NCBI GenBank assembly: GCA_035293765.1
Contig: DATGMF010000056.1
Location: 248,001-312,000, forward strand
Length of the DNA: 64,000 bases
Source of the DNA: DASRHT01 sp035293765
GTDB taxonomy: Bacteria > Chloroflexota > Ktedonobacteria > Ktedonobacterales > Ktedonobacteraceae
Reading direction: 5' to 3'
The notes under the pieces were generated by a model that was given only the letters and a program-made list of their open reading frames with translations, searched no databases and was not told the DNA's origin. Of this stretch, positions 1 to 9,799 are shown one piece after another; the stretch's first letter is position 1, and the number at the start of each line of letters is the position of its first letter. A program made the translations under genes and the position numbers.

Positions 1-327
1 AATGAAGTCATTGATTGAGCGGTAATTTCGAGCTTCAAGGGTAAGTGCAGCTTCGTTGATAATCACAGCCCATTGTAAGTCTTTTGAGGAGAAACGCCAG
101 GCGGTGTTGTTTGTATCTGAGTTAATGCCTCTCGGTGACAGTTGATATGTCACTACCGCTTCACGAGATGTCTTTGGGTAGTCAGCACGAATAGCCTCCT
201 GAAAATCGGCAATGAACCCTTTCTGTTCGAAACGAGGCATAATGGTAAAACGTATCTGTCCAATCACTAACCTGAGAGGTGATTTCTTAAACTGAATCCG
301 CTCATTCTGAGGAAGACCCATTGACAT
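1..327 (-). CDS. TIGR04255 family protein, N-terminal part
   Basis: An open frame of 109 codons starts at an ATG at 327 and runs off the left edge of the window. An AGGAGG lies nine bases before the start. The visible protein has a short lead, a strand reading SPLRLVIGQIRF, a helix with DFQEAIRADYP, and then FSSKDLQWAVIINEAALTLEA before a tyrosine and a phenylalanine. This follows my memory of the start of the TIGR04255 family, a sporadic family of unknown function. There is no signal peptide or membrane segment. The rest of the gene is outside the window, so its length and partners cannot be judged. Confidence 0.6.
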   Translation of the reverse strand, partial: MSMGLPQNERIQFKKSPLRLVIGQIRFTIMPRFEQKGFIADFQEAIRADYPKTSREAVVTYQLSPRGINSDTNNTAWRFSSKDLQWAVIINEAALTLEARNYRSINDFI

Positions 328-371
328 CAACCCTTGCCTCCTATATCTTCTTACCTCACTATTCTTTCAAT

Positions 372-415
372 ATTTTACACGTTGTTTTACACTTCGTCAA
401 GGTTTGTGTAAAACA
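372..415. promoter_or_regulatory. Operator-like repeat, three TTTTACAC boxes
   Basis: A perfect 10-bp inverted repeat, TGTTTTACAC at 383-392 and GTGTAAAACA at 406-415, has an extra direct copy of TTTTACAC at 373-380. It lies about 45 bases upstream of the TIGR04255 start, where a repressor or activator would bind. The protein that binds is unknown. Confidence 0.5.
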
Positions 416-454
416 TTGGTATGATGCTGGGTGGTCGCAGTAAGATACGGAGCA

Positions 455-504
455 AGAAAAGACGAAAATAAGGCAGCTACTGCTTTACTCGCCAGTAACT
501 GCCT
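455..504 (-). terminator. Probable intrinsic terminator of glmS
   Basis: Read on the minus strand just after glmS, bases 504 to 471 form a hairpin with arms AGGCAG/CTGCCT and TACTG/CAGTA around one mismatch and a ten-base loop. A T-rich run follows (TATTTTCGTCTTTTC). Position and shape fit a rho-independent terminator. Confidence 0.55.
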
Positions 505-568
505 ATCAAGCTACTATGTTGCTATGCAACCTTACTATTTACAAATGCTTACGGCCGTCGCAGCCTCC

Positions 569-2437
569 TCACTCCACCGTGACCGACTTCGCCAGATTCC
601 TCGGCTGGTCCACGTTGCAGCCTCTGGCGACTGCGGCGTGATAGGCGAAAAGTTGCAAGGGGATCGTTGCCAGCAAGGGGCTGAGAGCTTCGGGGGTGGC
701 CGGGACGTAGAGCACGTCGTCGGCGTGGCGGCGAATATTCTCGTCTCCCTCCGTTGCCACGGCCAGCACGTTCGCGTCGCGGGCGCGCACCTCCTGGATG
801 TTGCTCACAACCTTCTCGTAGACGTGCGAGGCGGTCGCGATGCCGATCAAGGGAGTGTCCGGGGCGAGCAAGGCGATGGAGCCATGCTTGAGCTCGCCCG
901 CCGGGAAGCCCTCGGCGTGGATGTAGGAGATTTCCTTGAGCTTGAGCGCGCCCTCTAGGGCCGTTGGGAAGCCGACGCCGCGCCCGATGAACATGATGCT
1001 GCTGGCCTTCGCCATGCGTTTTGCCAGCGCGGCGATCTGATCTTCAGGACTCGATGCCTGGTCAAGGATGTGCTGGATCTGGTCGGGGACGCGCTCCAGA
1101 GCTGTGAGCAGTTCGCGCATTTGCTCGGTATTGATGTGATTGCGCTGCTGGCCCAGGTAGAGGCCCAGCAGGTAGAGCACGGCGACGGAGGTGACAAACG
1201 TCTTGGTCGAGACGACGCCAATCTCTGGCCCAGCTTGCAGGTAGAGCACGGCGTCTGAGAGCCGCGTGATGGCGCTGGCAACAACGTTGGTGATGGCAAT
1301 GACGGGCGAGCCATGTTCGCGCGCCTGTCGGATGCCGACCAGCGTATCCGCCGTCTCACCCGATTGTGTGACGGCGATGCAGAGCGTCTCCGGCCCGACA
1401 ATCGGATCACAATAGCGGAACTCAGCGGCGGTAACCGCCTCGACCGGAATGCGCGCCCATTGCTCGATCACATATTTGGCAACCAGGCCGGCATGATAAG
1501 ATGAGCCGCAGGCAACGATAACGATGCGCTGAATGTTGTCGAGCAGGCTGGCCTGGCGCATCTGGTCCAGCTCTGCCAGGTGCAATTGGCCGTCGCGGAT
1601 GCGTCCGAGCAGCGCCCGGCGCATGGCCTGCGGCTGTTCAAAGATCTCTTTGAGCACGAAATGGGGATAGCCCCCCTTCTCGGCTGCTTCCGCATCCCAG
1701 TCAATCACAATCTGGCCGCGCTGTACCTGCGTCCCATCGAGTTTGACGATAGAGACGCTGTCGGGATGCAACGCCACGACTTCGCCCTCGTCCAGGATGA
1801 TAATGCGACGCGTATGCTTGAGAATGGCAGGAATGTCGGAGGCCAGGAACTGCTCGTTCTCGCCCAGACCGACGATCAGCGGGCCATTGCAGCGCGCCCC
1901 CACCAGTAGATCGGGATGCTCACTGCTCACGACAGCGATAGCGTAGGAGCCGGTAACGCGCTGAAGAGCGAGCCGGACCGCCTCTTTAAGGTCGCGCTGT
2001 GCTTCGCCGTAATACGCATGTTCGATCAGGTGTGATAGCACCTCGGTATCGGTTTCGGAGCGGAAGGTATGTCCTCCCGCTTCCAATTCGCGGCGCAGCT
2101 CAACGTAGTTCTCGATGATGCCGTTATGGACGACCGTGAGCACTCCGGTGCAATCGGGATGGGGGTGAGCGTTTGTATCGCTGGGGCGTCCATGCGTGGC
2201 CCAGCGAGTGTGACCGATGCCGAGCGTGCCCTGTTCGGGACGCGAACCATTTTCAACGGTGGCGGCCAGGTTGGCGATTTTGCCAGCGCGACGATGCAAT
2301 TCGAGGTTGCCATTGGTGGTGAGGACTGCGATGCCTGCGGAGTCGTATCCGCGATACTCAAGTTTGCTCAGTCCTTCAAGCAATATGGTAGTAACGTCGG
2401 TGCCCTGTGGGCCGACGTAGCCGATGATACCGCACAT
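569..2437 (-). CDS. glmS: Glutamine--fructose-6-phosphate aminotransferase (isomerizing)
   Basis: GlmS makes glucosamine-6-phosphate from fructose-6-phosphate and glutamine, the first step towards UDP-GlcNAc and peptidoglycan. The 622-residue protein has normal family length. The start at 2437 gives MCGIIGYVG, so Cys2 becomes the N-terminal nucleophile after Met removal; an upstream in-frame start at 2479 would bury it. The glutaminase half shows RWATHG, NGIIENY and SETDTEVLSH. The two SIS domains show CGSSYHAG and SQSGETADT near residues 310-370. The C terminus ends LAKSVTVE, as is typical. A GAAAGGG element lies about eleven bases upstream. The long leader carries a ribozyme-like structure, so expression is probably set by the product sugar phosphate. 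Confidence 0.98.
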   Translation of the reverse strand: MCGIIGYVGPQGTDVTTILLEGLSKLEYRGYDSAGIAVLTTNGNLELHRRAGKIANLAATVENGSRPEQGTLGIGHTRWATHGRPSDTNAHPHPDCTGVLTVVHNGIIENYVELRRELEAGGHTFRSETDTEVLSHLIEHAYYGEAQRDLKEAVRLALQRVTGSYAIAVVSSEHPDLLVGARCNGPLIVGLGENEQFLASDIPAILKHTRRIIILDEGEVVALHPDSVSIVKLDGTQVQRGQIVIDWDAEAAEKGGYPHFVLKEIFEQPQAMRRALLGRIRDGQLHLAELDQMRQASLLDNIQRIVIVACGSSYHAGLVAKYVIEQWARIPVEAVTAAEFRYCDPIVGPETLCIAVTQSGETADTLVGIRQAREHGSPVIAITNVVASAITRLSDAVLYLQAGPEIGVVSTKTFVTSVAVLYLLGLYLGQQRNHINTEQMRELLTALERVPDQIQHILDQASSPEDQIAALAKRMAKASSIMFIGRGVGFPTALEGALKLKEISYIHAEGFPAGELKHGSIALLAPDTPLIGIATASHVYEKVVSNIQEVRARDANVLAVATEGDENIRRHADDVLYVPATPEALSPLLATIPLQLFAYHAAVARGCNVDQPRNLAKSVTVE

Positions 2438-2489
2438 GTGGTCGGGTACCCTTTCTGAATTGAGAAGCAGCACACGCACTCGTGTTGCT

Positions 2490-2647
2490 GCTACATCACT
2501 GAGAGCTTTTTGTCCTGACCGTTACCGGCAGGCGTTGTCGGCCCTCTTCACAGGGAAGTGATCTGCCCTGGAGGCTCCCCGCTGACACATCCGAACAGCC
2601 TCCACCTCGTCAACCGTGGCTTCCTCCTCTAGCCCGGCCCATGCGCT
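2490..2647 (-). ncRNA. glmS ribozyme-riboswitch candidate
   Basis: The leader of glmS contains the hallmarks I know for this self-cleaving RNA, in order on the minus strand. AGCGC lies at 2647-2643, where cleavage would fall between A2647 and G2646. The core strand TTGACGAGGTGGAGG lies at 2613-2599. GCGGGGAGCCTCC at 2582-2570 can pair its GCCTCC with the preceding GGAGGC. GGACAAAAAGCTC at 2515-2503 is followed by GTGATGTAG, like the P4 region. The family binds glucosamine-6-phosphate and cuts its own mRNA. A GCAGCA/TGCTGC hairpin (2467-2492) follows directly. A covariance search was not possible here. Confidence 0.8.
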
Positions 2648-2676
2648 ACTATAACATCAACAACTATCCATGAGAG

Positions 2677-2682
2677 AGTATA
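2677..2682 (-). promoter_or_regulatory. glmS: Possible -10 box of the glmS transcript
   Basis: TATACT reads on the minus strand about 30 bases upstream of the ribozyme cleavage site. No good -35 hexamer lies at 16-18 bases, so the call rests on the -10 box and its position. Confidence 0.35.
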
Positions 2683-2839
2683 CCATATCATTGGTTAAGG
2701 TTTCATGGTCATCTGGTTGAGATTTGTACCCATGATTATACCTGTTCTACGATGATAAACGCAGGGAAGATGCAGATTTATAGCACAATGCTTGCTTCCC
2801 GTTGCAACGTCGGACTCGCGCCTGCGGCGCTCGTTTTCC

Positions 2840-2899
2840 GGCTAGAGGTGGTGCAACAGGTGCGCGAAGCGCACCTGTTGCACCACCTCTAGCCTTTTT
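2840..2899. repeat. Perfect 26-bp inverted repeat (giant hairpin)
   Basis: Bases 2840-2865 and 2869-2894 are perfect reverse complements around a three-base GAA loop, and TTTTT follows on the plus strand. The element sits in the 300-base gap between the end of nadE and the glmS promoter. On the minus strand, the direction of nadE transcription, no T-run follows. It may stop transcription, but it also looks like a mobile palindromic repeat. A second small near-palindrome (GTGGCATTGCCAC) lies at 2902-2914. No gene is supported in 2700-2984. Confidence 0.7.
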
Positions 2900-2984
2900 G
2901 GTGTGGCATTGCCACGCCATTCTTAACAAAATGTATGCACTATGCATGGCGTATACTTCGTCGCTGAATGGCTACTCCAGGCTC

Positions 2985-4751
<1,767 letters not shown>

Positions 4752-4847
4752 GGTAGTCCTTTCGCTCTTGACGAAATCTATGTAACGCATTACGCTAACT
4801 GAAAGAGACAAATAAAACAGCGCGTGGTTAAAGGAGTTCTCTCTCTC

Positions 4848-5390
4848 ATGGAGATTCAATCTTTTTTCGCTCTCGTCGTCCCCTTTATGATTTTATTCTA
4901 TTTAGCGGTCCTATTATTTATACGAGCGCCGAGGAACGTGGTTTTCGCCTCACTGCTCGGCGGCGTGATTATGGGCCTGCTCAACCTGCTGGTCGATCTG
5001 GCAGCGTATTATGCTCACTGGTGGCATTATAACCTCAGCGGGTTGATCCTGCACCTCCCCTTGCCATTCTATGCTACTCCAGTGCTGATCTATGGCAGTC
5101 TGGCGTACCTGTTAATCTGGCGTTTCTGGCATGGACGCGCCCACTGGTTTTCGCGGTTGCTGCTGATCGGCATCCCCATCTTTGGCGTCATTCGCGATAT
5201 CGGAGGGGCGATTACGGGCTCGTCTTATGTCGTGTTTGATAATATCGTGCCGGCTGTACTCATGACTCTGGTGATGTGGGTGCTGATGTTTTATGCTGGC
5301 TATGTCGTCTTCAAACGCCTGTCGCCTCCCCGCGAGGAAGTAGAGGAGCGGGAGGCAGAACAGCGACAGAATGATGCAGTCGCTCGATAA
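4848..5390 (+). CDS. Small multi-pass membrane protein of unknown function
   Basis: The 180-residue product has about five hydrophobic segments (near 5-27, 32-55, 70-92, 108-128 and 134-155) and a charged cytoplasmic-looking tail rich in Glu and Arg (PPREEVEEREAEQRQ). I do not recognise the family. The ATG at 4848 was chosen because AAAGGAG lies upstream at 4829-4836; a GTG at 4824 would add eight residues. The thioesterase gene follows after 21 bases, so the two are probably one transcript, divergent from nadE. Confidence 0.75.
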   Translation: MEIQSFFALVVPFMILFYLAVLLFIRAPRNVVFASLLGGVIMGLLNLLVDLAAYYAHWWHYNLSGLILHLPLPFYATPVLIYGSLAYLLIWRFWHGRAHWFSRLLLIGIPIFGVIRDIGGAITGSSYVVFDNIVPAVLMTLVMWVLMFYAGYVVFKRLSPPREEVEEREAEQRQNDAVAR

Positions 5391-5411
5391 AAACGCAAGA
5401 GGAGTGCATCT

Positions 5412-5879
5412 ATGGAATATTCGCAGGAAGAGATTGTGGCAATGATTAATAGCACGCGTGAGGGTTCAGTGTGGGAGGTGCTGGACATCACACTGGTGAC
5501 GGCAGAGAAAAACAAAGTGGTCGCGACCATGCCGATTGGTCCCTATCATCGCCAGCAGATTGGCTATTTGCATGGAGGCGTTTCGGTGGTGCTGGCGGAG
5601 TCGATAGCCTCGCTGGGCAGCGTCCTGAACATCGACGCGACGAAACAGATGGCGCTCGGGCTGGAGATCAACGCGAACCACCTGCGCCCGAAGCGCGAGG
5701 GGAGGCTCACCGGAGTGGCTACGCCCATTGCGCTTGGCCGCACAACGCACGTCTGGGATATCAAGATCAGCGATGAGAACGACAAACTCGTCTGCGTCTC
5801 GCGTTGCACCGTCGCCATCGTCAATCGTCCGCCCGACAGCGATAGCCCGCTGATGAAGAATATGCCCGGCTTGAGCTAA
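5412..5879 (+). CDS. PaaI-like hot-dog fold thioesterase
   Basis: The 155-residue protein has the single hot-dog domain of the PaaI/MenI thioesterase group, which hydrolyses aromatic or other acyl-CoA esters. The signature helix region reads YLHGGVSVVLAESIASLGS near residues 51-69, with the expected HGG and catalytic acidic residue. The later strands HLRPKREGRLTGVATPI and CVSRCTVAIVNRP fit the fold. GAGGAG lies upstream of the ATG. The substrate cannot be told from sequence; 1,4-dihydroxy-2-naphthoyl-CoA in menaquinone synthesis or phenylacetyl-CoA are possibilities. Confidence 0.85.
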   Translation: MEYSQEEIVAMINSTREGSVWEVLDITLVTAEKNKVVATMPIGPYHRQQIGYLHGGVSVVLAESIASLGSVLNIDATKQMALGLEINANHLRPKREGRLTGVATPIALGRTTHVWDIKISDENDKLVCVSRCTVAIVNRPPDSDSPLMKNMPGLS

Positions 5880-5888
5880 AAACCCACA

Positions 5889-5920
5889 CTCTCCCCGTGG
5901 ATAGCTTCCCACGGGGAGAG
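5889..5920. terminator. Terminator between convergent genes
   Basis: A perfect 12-bp stem (CTCTCCCCGTGG / CCACGGGGAGAG) with an eight-base loop sits between the thioesterase stop and the stop of the converging nuclease gene. On the minus strand it is followed by TGTGGGTTTTT, so it should stop that transcript, and it may act both ways. Confidence 0.8.
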
Positions 5921-5926
5921 TATGCT

Positions 5927-6829
5927 TTAGACGGCTGGCGGGCCAAGCAGCATCTTGCGGGCCGTTGCTTCATCGGGCGCCATTACTGCTTGCTCTACAA
6001 GCTGGTCAAGCTCTTCAGCCTTGTTCAGTTGCTTCACTCGCTCTTGTACTAGTTCGGTGAGAACTGGAAAGCGCAGGCTGACAATGTGTACCAGCGTCCT
6101 TTGTAACGTGGTAATTTCTCCTTCAGCCTTGCCTTGAGCAAGGGTCTTTTTGACTTTTGGGTTGTCTTCCCATAATCTATCGTACATACTCAACTGCTCC
6201 TGTATTTTATTTTTCTCCTCAGGAGAAATAGTATCAGTACGCGCTAACAAAAGTTGCATCCAGACAAGCTGCTGAGATAAAGTGATCTCATCCTCACGAT
6301 AGTGCATCGCCAGTTCGTCCATTGCTTGCTTGATCAGTGCGGCGTTAGCTCCTTGCATAGTCGGCAACAAGGGATACATGCTCACGCACCGCTCGCGCAC
6401 GAATTGCTCAGCATCGAGGCAGAACAATGGCAGAGTGAAAAAGTGAAAGGTGAGCAGTTCCCGCAGCTTGCTGACGATGCGCAAGGGTGATTCGGCCATC
6501 TTAACGCGAAACGGGTAGATGATCATCGAGATGACCGGGAGCCGGTGATCGCGATAGAGCGTCGAGTTATACGCCAGCAGGCGCGAGGTCATTTCGCTAT
6601 CCGCTCCCGACTCGAACTCCAGGTGCAGAATGTGCTCTTCCGCCTGGTAGGTCACTTTATAGACTTTATCGCCACGCATGGTCGATCTGACCATATCAAC
6701 ATTGAGCGTGCGTTCGTAGACGACTCCGGGGAGGAGCACCGGCAAGACCGCGGGCGCTTGCTGTTCTATCAGATCTTTAAGACTGGAATCATAGCCGTGT
6801 GGCTGTTGTGTGCGTTGTGTTTTTGCCAT
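5927..6829 (-). CDS. Rpn-family PD-(D/E)XK nuclease / transposase-like protein
   Basis: The 300-residue protein resembles the Rpn (YhgA-like) group of nuclease-fold proteins linked to recombination. The N-terminal part reads YDSSLKDLIEQQAPAVLPVL, with a likely core aspartate in NVDMVRST near residue 45. The nuclease strand LHLEFESGADSEMTSRLLAY near 70-88 carries the ExE-type acidic pair. PVISMIIYPF follows, as in the family. The C-terminal third is helical and charged (KVKKTLAQGKAEGEITTLQRTLVHIV). It stands alone between convergent and tandem neighbours. Such genes come in many copies in some genomes; whether this one is active is not known. Confidence 0.75.
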   Translation of the reverse strand: MAKTQRTQQPHGYDSSLKDLIEQQAPAVLPVLLPGVVYERTLNVDMVRSTMRGDKVYKVTYQAEEHILHLEFESGADSEMTSRLLAYNSTLYRDHRLPVISMIIYPFRVKMAESPLRIVSKLRELLTFHFFTLPLFCLDAEQFVRERCVSMYPLLPTMQGANAALIKQAMDELAMHYREDEITLSQQLVWMQLLLARTDTISPEEKNKIQEQLSMYDRLWEDNPKVKKTLAQGKAEGEITTLQRTLVHIVSLRFPVLTELVQERVKQLNKAEELDQLVEQAVMAPDEATARKMLLGPPAV

Positions 6830-6910
6830 GCCAAAACCCCTCTATCCACATATATCCTCATCATAGCATGTCTCACGTCTCCCTACAAGGACAATTTTTA
6901 TTGTCCATTG

Positions 6911-7702
6911 CTATTCTGGCTGTATCTCCCTCATCACCGCAGCCAGGTTCTCATACACGTAATCCGGTTTGATCGTTGATCTGGCGAGGCTTTCGCGGGT
7001 GTCTTTGCCGGAGAGGACGAGCAGGGTATAGGTGTGGGCGGCTTTGCCTGCCAGGATGTCGATTTCGAGGCCGTCACCGATCATGACGGTTTCATCCGGC
7101 TGGCTGGCGAGCAGGCGCATTGCCTCCTGGAGCAGCATGGGTTGTGGCTTGCCGATGACTTCCGGCTGCGTCTGGCTTCCTGCTTCAATCGCAGCCGCCA
7201 TTGTGCCACAGCCGGCAATGAAGCCCTCGGCGATGGGAAGTAGCGGGTCGCGATTGATGGTGATAAATGTAGCTCCCGCCCGTACAGCCAGGACCGCATT
7301 GGTCAAGGTCTGAAAGTCGAATTTGCGGTCGAGCCCGACCAGCACGACATCGGCAGAATGCGCATGCGGATCGGCAGTCTTCAGGCCATGTGAACGTACC
7401 AGTTCAAAGAGAGGAGTTTCGCCGACCACGTAGACGGTAGCCTCAGGGAAACGGCGGGCGATATTCTGGACAGCAGCCTGGGCTGCGCTCAGCACATGGG
7501 CTGCGTCGGTATTGATGCCCAGGCGTATCAGCTTCGCCAGCACCTGTGTATCGCTGGCAAAGGAATTATTGGTGAGGAAAAGATACTTTTTATGCGTCTC
7601 GTCCAGCCAGGAGACGAACTCTTTAGCTCCGGGCACGAGTTCATCTCCTCGATAAATGACGCCGTCGAGATCAACGAGATAGGTTGTGAGTGATGGTAAC
7701 AT
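6911..7702 (-). CDS. HAD-IIA family phosphatase (NagD-like)
   Basis: A 263-residue haloacid dehalogenase-superfamily hydrolase of subfamily IIA. Motif I is LVDLDGVIYRGDELVPGA near 8-25, motif II is FLTNNS near 41-46, the Lys of motif III is in EVIGKPQPMLL, and motif IV is MIGDGLEIDILAGKAA. Members remove phosphate from small metabolites such as ribonucleotides or glycerol phosphates; the substrate here is not predictable. It lies 40 bases after dnaA on the same strand and may share its transcript. GGAG precedes the ATG. Confidence 0.9.
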   Translation of the reverse strand: MLPSLTTYLVDLDGVIYRGDELVPGAKEFVSWLDETHKKYLFLTNNSFASDTQVLAKLIRLGINTDAAHVLSAAQAAVQNIARRFPEATVYVVGETPLFELVRSHGLKTADPHAHSADVVLVGLDRKFDFQTLTNAVLAVRAGATFITINRDPLLPIAEGFIAGCGTMAAAIEAGSQTQPEVIGKPQPMLLQEAMRLLASQPDETVMIGDGLEIDILAGKAAHTYTLLVLSGKDTRESLARSTIKPDYVYENLAAVMREIQPE

Positions 7703-7742
7703 AATGCTCCGTTGTCTTTAATGATGTGGGTGATAAAGCCAG

Positions 7743-9257
7743 CTACTCTCGCAGCAACTGCTCGCGGATCGCAATGATTTCACGGCGCAGGGCAGGATTG
7801 AGATGTATGGCGCGATCAATTTTTTCGCAGGCGTGAAGCACAGTGCTGTGGTCGCGCCCTCCGAAAAGCTGACCAATTTCGAGCAAGGATGCCTGCGTCT
7901 CCTGGCGAATCAGATACATAGCAATCTGGCGCGGCATCACGATATACTTATCGCGCTGCTTACCGCACATTGCATCGAACGAGATATGATAGTATTCCGC
8001 CACAGCTTCAGCGATCTGCCTGCTATTCAGATGGGATTCGCGAGTATCGTTGCCCAGCGACGACATGGCGGCGCGAGCTACGTCGAGGGTAAGATCGGTG
8101 CGGTGCAGTTGCTGGTAAGCCATCAGGCGGTTGAGGCATCCTTCCAACTCGCGGATATTCGTCTGCACGCGTCCGGCAATATAGGCAATAATGTCATCGG
8201 GGACGCGGTAATGCAATAGATCAGCTTTAACGCGCAGGATCGCCATGCGTGTTTCCAGATCCGGCGGCTGAATATCGGCGATCAGACCCCACTCGAAGCG
8301 CGAGCGCAGGCGCTCCTCCAGGCTAACGATAGCTTTGGGAGGACGGTCGCTACAGATCACAATCTGCTTGCTCATCTCGTACAGGCTATTGAAGGTATGG
8401 AAGAACTCCTCCTCGGTCGATTCTTTGCCCGCGATAAACTGGATATCGTCCACCAGCAAGATATCGACCGAGCGGTACTTGGCGCGGAACTCTTCGGTTG
8501 TGCGGTAGCGAATGGCGTTGATGATCTCGTTAGTGAATTGTTCTGAGGAGACGTAGAGCACGGCCAGGCCGGTCTGTACTCCCTGGTGTCCGATGGCATG
8601 CAGGAGGTGGGTCTTGCCCAATCCTACGCCACCGTAGAGGAAAAGAGGGTTATAGGATTCGCCGGGGGCTTCCGCGACGGCGAGCGAGGCGGCGTGAGCA
8701 AGGCGATTGCTGCCACCGACGATAAAAGCATCGAAGGTGTAGCGAGGATTGAGCCGGTTGTGCATCAAGATATTGGCGCGCTGCTCGTTATCCCAATCTT
8801 CCAGCGTATCTGTCGATCTATTGCCCGTATAGCGGGAATCGGCCTGAGCGGAACGGGGCGCGATGTCATAAAAAGTATAGTTTTGCTGGTACGTGTTTGC
8901 AGGAGCAGCCGGATGGTCGAACGGCTCCTTCTCGTTAGAAAGCTCCTGTTCGGCGGGTGGCTCATCGGAGGCATTGGCAACAGAGATGGTTACCGGTTGA
9001 CCGGTAACAGCGGTCAGCGCCTCCTCAATGGTGTGACGCCAGCGTGTGCTTATCATGTCGCGTGCCAGGTCGTTAGGTACCTGGAGCATAAAGTAGAGCC
9101 CCTGATCCTGGGCATTGAGCGGCGCGTCGATATCATCCTTGCTGGTATGGGGAAGGCTCGACAGGTGAGCATCCTGTAACCATGCTTTACAGATGGTATC
9201 GACGGGTGTTTGATCCAATCTCTCCAGGGTGGTGCGCCAGATGGTAGCAGTGTTCAC
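7743..9257 (-). CDS. dnaA: Chromosomal replication initiator protein DnaA
   Basis: DnaA binds DnaA boxes, melts the origin and loads the helicase. The 504-residue protein has domain I (1-85), a variable linker (about 95-165), an AAA+ domain III with Walker A GGVGLGKTHLL near 209-219 and Walker B ILLVDDIQF near 266-274, and a C-terminal DNA-binding domain with the signature GGRDHSTVLHACEKI. It starts with GTG at 9257, with GGGGAG upstream. It sits 16 bases behind ridA and 40 bases before the NagD-like gene; dnaN and recF are not next to it, an unusual setting. Three DnaA boxes occur 14 kb away at 23.36 kb. Confidence 0.97.
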   Translation of the reverse strand: MNTATIWRTTLERLDQTPVDTICKAWLQDAHLSSLPHTSKDDIDAPLNAQDQGLYFMLQVPNDLARDMISTRWRHTIEEALTAVTGQPVTISVANASDEPPAEQELSNEKEPFDHPAAPANTYQQNYTFYDIAPRSAQADSRYTGNRSTDTLEDWDNEQRANILMHNRLNPRYTFDAFIVGGSNRLAHAASLAVAEAPGESYNPLFLYGGVGLGKTHLLHAIGHQGVQTGLAVLYVSSEQFTNEIINAIRYRTTEEFRAKYRSVDILLVDDIQFIAGKESTEEEFFHTFNSLYEMSKQIVICSDRPPKAIVSLEERLRSRFEWGLIADIQPPDLETRMAILRVKADLLHYRVPDDIIAYIAGRVQTNIRELEGCLNRLMAYQQLHRTDLTLDVARAAMSSLGNDTRESHLNSRQIAEAVAEYYHISFDAMCGKQRDKYIVMPRQIAMYLIRQETQASLLEIGQLFGGRDHSTVLHACEKIDRAIHLNPALRREIIAIREQLLRE

Positions 9258-9273
9258 CGGTACTCCCCCATAA

Positions 9274-9660
9274 TCAGCCCTCGACCAGCGCGACGCATTC
9301 TATCTCGACCAGCGCCTTGCGTGGCAGTTCCGCCACCGCTATCGTCGAGCGAGCGGGCGGCGTACCTGTGAAGTAGCTTGAATAAATGGCATTCATGGCC
9401 TGGAAATCGTTCATGCTGACAAGAAACACGGTTGTTTTGATGACATTGTTGAGCGACGTGCCTGCGCTGTTGAGCACGGCCTGCATGTTTTGCAGGACGC
9501 GGTGGGTCTGAGTCTGAACGTCTGTGCCAACCAGCTCTCCGGTGGAGGGATCGAGCGCGATCTGACCGGAGGTATAGACGAATTGGCCGCAGCGGATAGC
9601 CTGGCTATAGGGCCCGATGGCGGCTGGAGCATGGGGCGTACTGATCGTTGTAAGTTCCAT
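9274..9660 (-). CDS. ridA: RidA family 2-iminobutanoate/2-iminopropanoate deaminase
   Basis: RidA hydrolyses reactive enamine and imine intermediates released by PLP enzymes. The 128-residue length is typical. Family features seen are IGPYSQAIRCGQFVYTSGQIA near residues 16-36, a VLNSAGTSLNNVIKTTVFL segment, and PPARSTIAV, whose Arg anchors the substrate carboxylate, followed by VEIECVALV at the end. It is the first gene of a likely ridA-dnaA-phosphatase transcript. A small inverted repeat (GAGCAA/TTGCTC, 9686-9703) lies in its leader; no clear ribosome site is seen. Confidence 0.95.
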   Translation of the reverse strand: MELTTISTPHAPAAIGPYSQAIRCGQFVYTSGQIALDPSTGELVGTDVQTQTHRVLQNMQAVLNSAGTSLNNVIKTTVFLVSMNDFQAMNAIYSSYFTGTPPARSTIAVAELPRKALVEIECVALVEG

Positions 9661-9799
9661 AAACGTTTTCCATCACTTCTATTGTGAGCAAATAAGCTTG
9701 CTCCTTACACAAACAAATCCTGAAAAATCTCTTTAGGTGGGTAGAGGCTAGCAAAGCAGGGCACTCTACAGGGATAGTATCACGGTGGCTGCTTCCCTT

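Noticed and set aside
431..958. 175-codon plus-strand frame overlapping the glmS end
   Set aside because: Mostly antisense to glmS; the part outside glmS is the terminator region.
2747..2947. 66-codon minus-strand frame around the large hairpin
   Set aside because: It runs through both arms of the 26-bp inverted repeat, giving mirrored GGATGALRAPVAPP sequence; no ribosome site.
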